Shown piece after piece: positions 5,259 to 11,398 of a stretch of DNA of 11,398 nt. The stretch comes from CAG-791 sp003447895. Its GTDB lineage: Bacteria; Bacillota; Clostridia; Lachnospirales; Lachnospiraceae. The stretch is taken from contig CAMOMX010000065.1 of the NCBI GenBank assembly GCA_946620035.1, forward strand, positions 1 through 11,398, in the 5' to 3' direction. The position numbers and the translations under genes were made by a program. A model generated the notes under the pieces. It was not told the DNA's origin and made no database searches. It saw nothing but the letters and a program-made list of their open reading frames with translations. Positions within the stretch are counted from its first letter, which is position 1, and every line of letters starts with the position of its first letter.

Positions 5259-7466
5259 ATGCAGATTATCGAGACAATTGCCCGGAAACTGGGCGTTAAG
5301 AACTGGCAGGTGGAAGCAGCGGTGAAGCTGATCGACGAGGGAAACACGATCCCTTTCATCGCCAGATACAGAAAGGAAGCGACGGGAACGCTCACGGACG
5401 AGCAGCTGCGGGACCTGGGGGAGTCGCTCACATACCTGCGGTCCCTGGAAGAGCGAAAGACCAAGGTCATGGAGAGCATCGCCGAGCAGGGGAAACTGAC
5501 GGAGAAGCTTAAGGCGGAGATCGAGGCCGCGCAGACACTGGTGGAAGTGGAAGACCTGTATCTGCCCTACAGGCCCAAGAGAAGGACCCGCGCGGGGATC
5601 GCGAAGGAGAGGGGGCTGCAGGGCCTTTCAGACTATATTCTGGCGCAGAAGAAGGGAAGCGACGTCCGGGGAGAGGCTCAGAAGTATGTAAACGCGGAGA
5701 AGGAAGTGCCGGATGTCGAGGCTGCCATCGCAGGCGCCATGGACATCCTGGCGGAGCAGATTTCCGATGAGGCGCGCTTCAGGGCCTGGATCCGCGGCAA
5801 GACATGGGACCGCGGAACGATCGTCACGACGGAAAAGCCGCAGAAGAAGGCCAAGACGGACGGCTCCGATCAGGAAAAAGAGGACAAGACACCCGCGAAG
5901 AAGAAGGAGAGGCGGGAAGTCTACGAGATGTATTACGACTACTCCGAGCCGGTGCGCAGGATCCCGGGACACAGAGTCCTTGCGATCAACCGCGGCGAGA
6001 AGGAGGGCTTTCTCACGGTCAAAACAGAGGCGCCGGCGGATGACATTCTCCTGTATCTGGAGAAGCAGGTGACCCACGGAACCAAGTATCCCGATCCGGA
6101 TACGCTTCCTTATATAAAGGCGGCGGTAAAGGACAGCTATGACCGCCTGATCGCGCCCGCGATCGAGCGGGAGATCCGAAACCAGATGACGGAGGAGGCG
6201 GAGGACGGGGCGATCCGCGTGTTCGCGTCAAACCTGGAGCAGTATCTCATGCAGCAGCCCATTGCCGGCAAGGTGGTCCTGGGATGGGACCCCGCCTTCC
6301 GTACAGGATGCAAGCTGGCGGTGGTCGATCCCACGGGGCGCGTTCTGGACACGACGGTCATCTACCCCACGGCGCCGCAGAACAAGGTCCGCGAGGCCAA
6401 GCAGGTTCTGGAAAAGCTTGTCAAAAAGTACGGCGTCTCCGTGATCAGCGTCGGAAACGGAACCGCCTCGAGAGAGTCCGAGCAGGTGATCACCGAGTTC
6501 TTAAGGGAGCTGGGGAAACCCGTTCAGTATGTGATCGTCAATGAGGCGGGCGCCTCTGTCTACAGCGCGAGCAAGCTCGCGACGGAGGAGTTCCCGAACT
6601 TCGATGTCGGGCAAAGGAGCGCGGCCTCCATCGCGAGGAGGCTCCAGGACCCGCTGGCGGAACTGGTCAAGATCGATCCCAAGGCGATCGGCGTGGGACA
6701 GTACCAGCACGACATGAACCAGAAGAAGCTGGACGGCGCGCTCACCGGGGTCGTGGAGAAGTGCGTCAACAGAGTCGGCGTCGACCTGAACACGGCCTCT
6801 TACTCCCTGCTCTCCTATATTTCCGGAATCAGCAGGACGGTCGCGAGAAACATCGTCTCCTACAGGGAGGAAAACGGCGCGTTCCGAAACAGAAGGGAAC
6901 TTCTCAAGGTGGCCGGCCTCGGGCCCAAGGCTTTCCAGCAGTGCGCGGGCTTTCTCAGGATCCGCGGCGGCTCGCAGCCCCTGGATGAGACGAGCGTACA
7001 TCCGGAGAGCTACGGCGCGGTCGAGCAGCTCCTGAAGAGCATGGGCCTTCCCATGAACAGGGAGTCCTTTCAGACAGCGGGCCGGAGGGTCACAGATCCC
7101 GCCGGGACCGCGGCAGAACTGGGGATCGGAGAGCCTACGCTCCGCGATATCCTGCAGGAGCTGGAGAAGCCGGCGAGAGACCCCAGAGAGGACATGCCGG
7201 CGCCCGTACTTCGAAGTGACGTGCTCTCTATGGAGGACCTCACACCCGGGCTCAGGCTCAAGGGGACAGTCCGCAACATCGTGGACTTCGGCGCCTTCGT
7301 GGACATCGGGGTTCACCAGGACGGCCTGGTCCACATTTCCAAAATGAGTAAGAAGTTTATCAAACATCCGCTGGAAGTGGTGCATGTCGGGGACGTAGTG
7401 GAAGTCACCGTGCTCGGCGTGGACGCCGGAAAGAAGAGGATCTCGCTGTCCATGGTGGAAGAGTAA
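5259..7466 (+). CDS. tex: Tex family RNA-binding transcription accessory protein
   Basis: Tex is a conserved cytoplasmic nucleic-acid-binding protein linked to transcription and RNA metabolism. The 735-residue product has the usual length and full domain order. The helical Tex N-terminal region is at about residues 1-190 and carries IPFIARYRKEATG near residue 30. A YqgF/RuvX-like RNase H fold begins near 335, with GWDPAFRTGCK at 342-352. The helix-hairpin-helix segment at about 505-575 begins with DLNTAS (509-514) and includes VAGLGPKAFQQ; a second HhH-like region follows. The S1 RNA-binding domain is at about 663-733, with KGTVRNIVDFGAFVDIG. A Lys/Glu-rich hydrophilic stretch around residues 190-220 interrupts the N-terminal part. 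The start is set by AAAGGAG 8 bases before the ATG. The gene lies 75 bases before a glycosidase gene with no terminator seen between them, but a functional link is unlikely because tex is a housekeeping gene with changing neighbours. Confidence 0.97.
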   Translation: MQIIETIARKLGVKNWQVEAAVKLIDEGNTIPFIARYRKEATGTLTDEQLRDLGESLTYLRSLEERKTKVMESIAEQGKLTEKLKAEIEAAQTLVEVEDLYLPYRPKRRTRAGIAKERGLQGLSDYILAQKKGSDVRGEAQKYVNAEKEVPDVEAAIAGAMDILAEQISDEARFRAWIRGKTWDRGTIVTTEKPQKKAKTDGSDQEKEDKTPAKKKERREVYEMYYDYSEPVRRIPGHRVLAINRGEKEGFLTVKTEAPADDILLYLEKQVTHGTKYPDPDTLPYIKAAVKDSYDRLIAPAIEREIRNQMTEEAEDGAIRVFASNLEQYLMQQPIAGKVVLGWDPAFRTGCKLAVVDPTGRVLDTTVIYPTAPQNKVREAKQVLEKLVKKYGVSVISVGNGTASRESEQVITEFLRELGKPVQYVIVNEAGASVYSASKLATEEFPNFDVGQRSAASIARRLQDPLAELVKIDPKAIGVGQYQHDMNQKKLDGALTGVVEKCVNRVGVDLNTASYSLLSYISGISRTVARNIVSYREENGAFRNRRELLKVAGLGPKAFQQCAGFLRIRGGSQPLDETSVHPESYGAVEQLLKSMGLPMNRESFQTAGRRVTDPAGTAAELGIGEPTLRDILQELEKPARDPREDMPAPVLRSDVLSMEDLTPGLRLKGTVRNIVDFGAFVDIGVHQDGLVHISKMSKKFIKHPLEVVHVGDVVEVTVLGVDAGKKRISLSMVEE

Positions 7467-7527
7467 AGGACTCACGCGGGGCACCTTGGTCAGGGAAAGC
7501 CGCGCCTTGCCGGGCGGCGGATGGAAT

Positions 7528-7534
7528 GGGGAGG
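7528..7534 (+). promoter_or_regulatory. Shine-Dalgarno deciding the start of the GH3 gene
   Basis: GGGGAGG is followed after seven bases by ATG at 7542. An upstream in-frame ATG at 7521 would make this motif part of the coding sequence (residues W-G-G) and has no clear ribosome site, so 7542 is the better start. Confidence 0.75.
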
Positions 7535-7541
7535 ATTCGAT

Positions 7542-10442
7542 ATGAGCAGTTCGGTTTTTAATACGAAGGTTTACGCGCAGATTGCCCGAAGGACGCAGGC
7601 GGAGGGCATCGTTATGCTCGAAAACAGGGACAAAGCCCTGCCCCTTGCGGCGGGAAGCCGCATCGCGCTGTTTGGGAGAAGCCAGTTTCAGTACTACAAG
7701 AGCGGGACCGGCTCCGGCGGCATGGTCAACACGACTTATGTGACGGGCGTCCGGGAAGCGATTCTCGAGAGAAAGGCCTATTTACTCGCGCCGTCCCTCG
7801 AGGCGGCCTATGAGAAGTGGCTTCCGGACCATCCGTTTGACCAGGGGAGCGGCTGGGGCACGGAGCCCTGGTTCCAGGAGGAGATGGAGATCTCCCCGGA
7901 GCTCGCCGCGAGGGCCGCGCAGGAGGCGGATGCCGCGGTCGTGATCATCGGCCGCACGGCCGGAGAGGATAAGGACAACAAGCCCGAGAGAGGAAGCTAC
8001 TACCTGACGGAGACGGAGGAGACCATGCTCCGCAATGTCTGCGCGGCCTTTTTAAGAACGATCGTCCTGTTAAATGTCGGAAACATCATTGACATGAACT
8101 GGGTGTCAAAATATGCTCCTTCCGCGGTTCTCTACATCTGGCAGGGCGGCCAGGAGGGTGGAAACGGTGTCCTGGATGTCCTGACGGGAGAAGTGAGCCC
8201 CAGCGGAAAGCTGACGGACACGATCGCGGAAAAGATCAGCGATTATCCCTCGGATCCCAACTTCGGAGACCCGGACAGGGACTTCTACGCGGAGGATATT
8301 TATGTAGGATATCGATATTTTGAAACCTTCGCCAGGGACAAGGTGCTGTATCCCTTCGGGTTCGGACTCTCCTATACGACCTTTGAGATTCAGGGCCAGG
8401 GGATGGAGAGCATCAGCGACACGACGATCACCTTCCGGGCAAGAGTCCTCAATACCGGCAGCGTCAAGGGCAAGGAAGTGGTCCAGATCTACTGCGAAGC
8501 GCCGCAGGGAGAGCTCGGAAAGCCCGCGCGGTCCCTGTGCGCCTACCGAAAGACGATCCTTCTGGACCCCGGGCAGTCGCAGGACCTCAAATTCAAGGTG
8601 CCGGTCAAGGCCATCGCGAGCTACGACGACGGCGGCGTGACCGGAAACAAGTCCTGCTGGGTCCTCGAAGGGGGCACTTACAACTTCCATATCGGAAACA
8701 GCGTCCGCTCGACGAAGCCCTGCGGGAGCCTTCAGCTGAGCGGCACTGCGGTGATCGAGCAGCTGGAGGAGGCCATGGCGCCCATTCGGGCTTTTGACAG
8801 GATAAAGCCCGTGAAGGCAGAGTCCGCGGGCAGCAGTTCATCGGCAGAGGCCGCAGGCGGCGATTCATCGGCAGAGGCCTGCGGAAAGGAAGGCGCGGCG
8901 GCCGGGAATTCTCCCTATGCGGTCAGCTATGAGCCCGTGCCCCTTCGCACAACGTCCCCGCTTGAGAGAAGGGCCGAGAGGCTTCCGCAGGAAATTCCCT
9001 ATACGGGTGACAGGGGATACCGCCTCATCGACGTGGCGGACGGGAAGGTGACAATGGAGACCTTCCTCGCGCAGCTAACGGACGAGGACCTGATCTGCCT
9101 TACGCGCGGAGAGGGAATGTGCTCCCCCAAGGTTACGCCGGGCACGGCAGCGGCCTTCGGAGGCGTCACGGACAGTCTCCTGAAATTCGGCATCCCGCTC
9201 GGCTGCTGCTCGGACGGACCCAGCGGCATCCGCATGGACAGCGGGGCCAAGGCGTTCTCGATGCCGTCGGGCACCTGCCAGGCCTGCACGTGGAACAATG
9301 TTTTGATCAAAGAGCTCTATGACTGGGAGGGAATGGAGCTAAGAAAGAACCGGATCGACTCCCTGCTGGGCCCCGGCATGAACATTCACAGGCACCCCCT
9401 GAACGGCAGAAACTTCGAGTACTTCTCCGAGGACCCCTTCCTCACGGGAAAAATGGCCGTCATGCAGCTTCGCGGCATGCGGGAGAGCGCGATCGCGAGC
9501 ACGATCAAGCATTTCTGCGCAAACAACCAGGAGTACAGGCGCATGAAAGTGGACTCGGTCATCTCCGAGAGGGCCCTTCGGGAGATCTATCTGCGAGGGT
9601 TCGAGATGGCGGTCCGCGAGGGCGCGGCCACTTCCGTCATGACGACTTACGGCTCCGTGAACGGGGCCTGGACAGCCTCCCAGTACGATCTTTTGACAAC
9701 GATCCTGCGCGGGCAGTTCGGCTTCGGCGGCATTGTCATGACCGACTGGTGGGCCGCGGGAAGCGAGGAGAACGGCCCTGAGAGCATCAGGCAGACGTCG
9801 ACCATGATCCGCGCGCAGAACGACCTCTATATGGTGACCTTCAGCGCGGAGGATAACGCAAACGGCGACGACACCGCAGAGGGGCTTAAGGAGGGCAGGA
9901 TCACCCGCGGCGAACTGCAGCGGGCGGCATACAACATCTGCCGCTATCTCATGGATACGCCGGCGTTCCTTCGCCTTTACGGAATCGGGACGGATCTCGA
10001 CGCAATGCTCGACAAGGCGCGGGAAGAGGAGGCGGAGAGCGGCGAAGCGGCGATCCGGATCCGCGTCGGAACTTCCTGCGAGATCCCGACGGAGCAGATC
10101 CGAACGGAGCGAGGCGCCACAAATATCATCGAGGCGCAGGTCGAACAGCGCGGCACATACCTTCTGGAGCTGGAGGCGAGGTCGGAACTTGACAATTCGC
10201 TCGCGCAGATTCCGATGACCGTGTCGATCGGATCCCACATGATCGGGACGGTATCGCTGAACGGCGCGCAGACGGAATGGACCCCGCTCTCGATTCAGCT
10301 CCCGGCTGTGATGAGCTTTACCTTCTATTTAAAGCTGTTTTTTGCCCAGGGCGGGATGGGGATCCGCGGCTTAAGGCTCTCCCTCTCAGAGTCCTCGGAA
10401 GGCGACGTGGCAGACCATCTGTCGGGAAGACAGACGGAGTGA
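7542..10442 (+). CDS. Glycoside hydrolase family 3 beta-glycosidase with inverted domain order
   Basis: GH3 enzymes release terminal beta-linked sugars (usually glucose or xylose) by a retaining mechanism. In this 966-residue protein the domain usually at the C-terminus comes first. Residues 1-282 are the GH3_C sandwich, with GIVMLENRDKALPL near the start, AGEDKDNKPERG (Glu142 the likely acid/base) and YPFGFGLSYT at its end. A fibronectin-III-like domain covers about 285-392. After an Ala/Gly/Ser/Glu linker (about 425-457), the beta/alpha catalytic domain covers about 500-800: CSDGPSGIRM (Asp558), TIKHFCANNQE (Lys656-His657) and VMTDWWA, whose Asp735 is the expected nucleophile. Residues about 840-950 form an extra beta-rich C-terminal region, perhaps carbohydrate-binding. 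The order is known from Butyrivibrio fibrisolvens and Ruminococcus albus beta-glucosidases. No signal peptide is seen, so it is probably cytoplasmic and acts on imported oligosaccharides. The sugar kinase gene starts 31 bases downstream. Substrate cannot be told from sequence; beta-glucosides are the first guess. Confidence 0.93.
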   Translation: MSSSVFNTKVYAQIARRTQAEGIVMLENRDKALPLAAGSRIALFGRSQFQYYKSGTGSGGMVNTTYVTGVREAILERKAYLLAPSLEAAYEKWLPDHPFDQGSGWGTEPWFQEEMEISPELAARAAQEADAAVVIIGRTAGEDKDNKPERGSYYLTETEETMLRNVCAAFLRTIVLLNVGNIIDMNWVSKYAPSAVLYIWQGGQEGGNGVLDVLTGEVSPSGKLTDTIAEKISDYPSDPNFGDPDRDFYAEDIYVGYRYFETFARDKVLYPFGFGLSYTTFEIQGQGMESISDTTITFRARVLNTGSVKGKEVVQIYCEAPQGELGKPARSLCAYRKTILLDPGQSQDLKFKVPVKAIASYDDGGVTGNKSCWVLEGGTYNFHIGNSVRSTKPCGSLQLSGTAVIEQLEEAMAPIRAFDRIKPVKAESAGSSSSAEAAGGDSSAEACGKEGAAAGNSPYAVSYEPVPLRTTSPLERRAERLPQEIPYTGDRGYRLIDVADGKVTMETFLAQLTDEDLICLTRGEGMCSPKVTPGTAAAFGGVTDSLLKFGIPLGCCSDGPSGIRMDSGAKAFSMPSGTCQACTWNNVLIKELYDWEGMELRKNRIDSLLGPGMNIHRHPLNGRNFEYFSEDPFLTGKMAVMQLRGMRESAIASTIKHFCANNQEYRRMKVDSVISERALREIYLRGFEMAVREGAATSVMTTYGSVNGAWTASQYDLLTTILRGQFGFGGIVMTDWWAAGSEENGPESIRQTSTMIRAQNDLYMVTFSAEDNANGDDTAEGLKEGRITRGELQRAAYNICRYLMDTPAFLRLYGIGTDLDAMLDKAREEEAESGEAAIRIRVGTSCEIPTEQIRTERGATNIIEAQVEQRGTYLLELEARSELDNSLAQIPMTVSIGSHMIGTVSLNGAQTEWTPLSIQLPAVMSFTFYLKLFFAQGGMGIRGLRLSLSESSEGDVADHLSGRQTE
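8837..8879 (+). repeat. Short direct repeat in the GH3 interdomain linker
   Basis: The 16-base sequence TTCATCGGCAGAGGCC occurs at 8837-8852 and again at 8864-8879, a period of 27 bases. It encodes a nine-residue unit of the type SSAEA(A/C)G in the flexible linker between the FnIII-like and catalytic domains. Slippage could change linker length without breaking the frame. Confidence 0.75.
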
Positions 10443-10473
10443 CCGATCAGGATCGGAAAGGAGGCATTTAATT

Positions 10474-11379
10474 ATGAAGCTGATGGTATTTGATGTGGGC
10501 GGAACTGAGATCAAATACAGCGTGATGGACGAGACCCTCGCAAGAAACGAGAGCGGAAGCGTTCCGACGCCCATGACCTCCCGGGAAGATTTCTTTGAGG
10601 TGCTCCGCGGGATCTACGAGCCCCACAAGGGCGAAGTGGAAGGGATCGCGATGAGCCTTCCCGGCTTTATCGACAGCGAAAACGGGTTCTGCCGGGGCGG
10701 CGGCGCGCTCCGCTACAACCACGGAAAAGAAGTGGCCAAGCCCCTGTCAGACCTGACGGGGTGCCCTGTCCACATTGCCAATGACGGCAAATGCGCGGCG
10801 CTCGCGGAGCTCCGGGACGGAGCCCTCAAGGGCTGTCAGAACGCCAGCGTGTTCATCATCGGAACGGGGGTCGGCGGAGGCCTTATCATTGACGGCCGGA
10901 TCCTCAACGGAAAGCACTTCACAGCCGGCGAATTCAGCTTTATGCGGGTCTCCAATGCCGACTGGGACGACCCGGGAACGACTTCCGGCATTGTGTGCAG
11001 CACGACGGGGCTTCTGGACCTGAACCGCCGGTACAACAATTTCAGCTGGGATCCGCTTCTGAACGGAAAGCAGTTTTTTGACAAAGTCGCGGCCGGCGAC
11101 CACGGCGCCAAGGTCGTGCTGGACAAGTTCTGCAAGCAGGTCGCGATGCAGATCACAAACCTGACGATCCTTCTGGACCTGGAGAAGGTGGCGGTCGGAG
11201 GCGGGATCAGCAAGCAGCCGATCCTCATTGAGACTATTCGAAAGCACGTGGATGAAATGTACGACAATCCGGGGCCTTACTTTGACCCGGGGCTTCCCAA
11301 GCCGGAGGTCGTGCCCTGCAGGTACGGGAGCGAGGCTAACCAGGTGGGGGCGTATTACTATTATCAGATGGCAAAATGA
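10474..11379 (+). CDS. ROK family sugar kinase, zinc-motif-less
   Basis: ROK kinases phosphorylate hexoses or beta-glucosides with ATP in the cytoplasm; some relatives are transcription repressors. The 301-residue product has no DNA-binding helix-turn-helix, so it is a kinase-type member. FDVGGTEIKY (Asp7, Gly9, Gly10, Thr11, Lys14) is the phosphate loop. NDGKCAALAE carries the expected catalytic base Asp104. IGTGVGGGLI (about 129-138) and VGGGIS near the end complete the actin-like fold. The ROK zinc site is missing: where most members have ExGH and CxCGxxGC, this one has AGEFSF (151-156) and then SGIVCSTTG with a single Cys. Zinc-less ROK beta-glucoside kinases are known in Firmicutes, so beta-glucoside kinase is as likely as glucokinase. 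AAAGGAGG (10457-10464), 9 bases before the ATG, sets the start. The gene lies 31 bases after the GH3 glycosidase, pointing to an operon in which the released or intact sugar is phosphorylated. Confidence 0.9.
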   Translation: MKLMVFDVGGTEIKYSVMDETLARNESGSVPTPMTSREDFFEVLRGIYEPHKGEVEGIAMSLPGFIDSENGFCRGGGALRYNHGKEVAKPLSDLTGCPVHIANDGKCAALAELRDGALKGCQNASVFIIGTGVGGGLIIDGRILNGKHFTAGEFSFMRVSNADWDDPGTTSGIVCSTTGLLDLNRRYNNFSWDPLLNGKQFFDKVAAGDHGAKVVLDKFCKQVAMQITNLTILLDLEKVAVGGGISKQPILIETIRKHVDEMYDNPGPYFDPGLPKPEVVPCRYGSEANQVGAYYYYQMAK

Positions 11380-11383
11380 GTCA

Positions 11384-11398
11384 GGGGGACAGTCCCCC
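11384..11398. repeat. GC-rich palindrome cut by the window end
   Basis: GGGGG-ACAGT-CCCCC (or seven pairs with a one-base centre as DNA) begins four bases after the sugar kinase stop. It could be the stem of a terminator whose T-run lies outside the window, or one copy of a dispersed palindromic repeat. The window ends at its last C. Confidence 0.5.

Noticed and set aside
5125..5325. Plus-strand ORF of 66 codons before tex
   Set aside because: It has no ribosome site and overlaps the tex start in another frame; the region is better explained as promoter and inverted repeats.
6501..7484. Minus-strand ORF of 327 codons
   Set aside because: It is antisense to the conserved HhH and S1 domains of Tex and has a composition typical of a reverse shadow frame.
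7521..7523. ATG as the start of the GH3 gene
   Set aside because: The good Shine-Dalgarno GGGGAGG lies downstream of it and fits the ATG at 7542.
9339..10238. Minus-strand ORF of 299 codons
   Set aside because: It is antisense to the GH3 catalytic domain, whose motifs are clear on the plus strand.
7521..10442. GH3 gene as two fused or rearranged genes
   Set aside because: The inverted domain order could suggest a rearrangement, but the reading frame is continuous, the catalytic residues are intact and the same order is established in characterised rumen enzymes.

Overview
The window looks like chromosomal DNA from a Gram-positive Clostridia bacterium, most probably a gut or rumen Lachnospiraceae relative. 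This is inferred from strong AGGAGG-type ribosome sites, GC-rich codon use that still favours AGG/AGA arginine, a YfhO-type envelope protein, and a family 3 glycosidase with the inverted domain order known from Butyrivibrio and Ruminococcus. No taxonomic search was possible. There are five clear protein-coding genes, one good candidate small gene, and no tRNA, rRNA, CRISPR array, transposase or phage gene.

Left part (1-4663): the 3' portion of a gene for a secreted-type cell-wall peptidase (acidic Gly/Ser/Thr-rich linker, two SH3b-like repeats, NlpC/P60 domain) converges on a long minus-strand gene for a YfhO-family polytopic membrane protein. A strong, apparently bidirectional hairpin terminator separates them and touches the stop codon of the YfhO gene. 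Both products probably work on the cell envelope, but nothing shows that they work together.

Middle (4664-5258): the spacer between the divergent yfhO-like and tex genes is about 600 bases long and not empty. On the minus strand it contains a possible promoter, a textbook Shine-Dalgarno, a 68-codon basic ORF of unknown function, and two successive hairpins each followed by a T-run. Together these look like a complete small transcription unit. Nested inverted repeats and an extended -10 promoter lie in front of tex.

Right part (5259-11398): tex (nucleic-acid-binding Tex/YqgF/HhH/S1 protein), a domain-inverted GH3 beta-glycosidase and a ROK-family sugar kinase run in the same direction. The glycosidase and kinase are only about 30 bases apart and make a plausible pair: an intracellular glycosidase releases a sugar and the kinase phosphorylates it. 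tex is a housekeeping gene that probably neighbours this pair by chance, although no terminator was seen between tex and the glycosidase gene. A GC-rich palindrome begins right after the kinase and is cut by the window end.

No wholly new multi-gene system is evident. The items most worth a second look are the orphan small transcription unit, the inverted repeats before tex, the zinc-motif-less ROK kinase and the inverted GH3 with its repeat linker.
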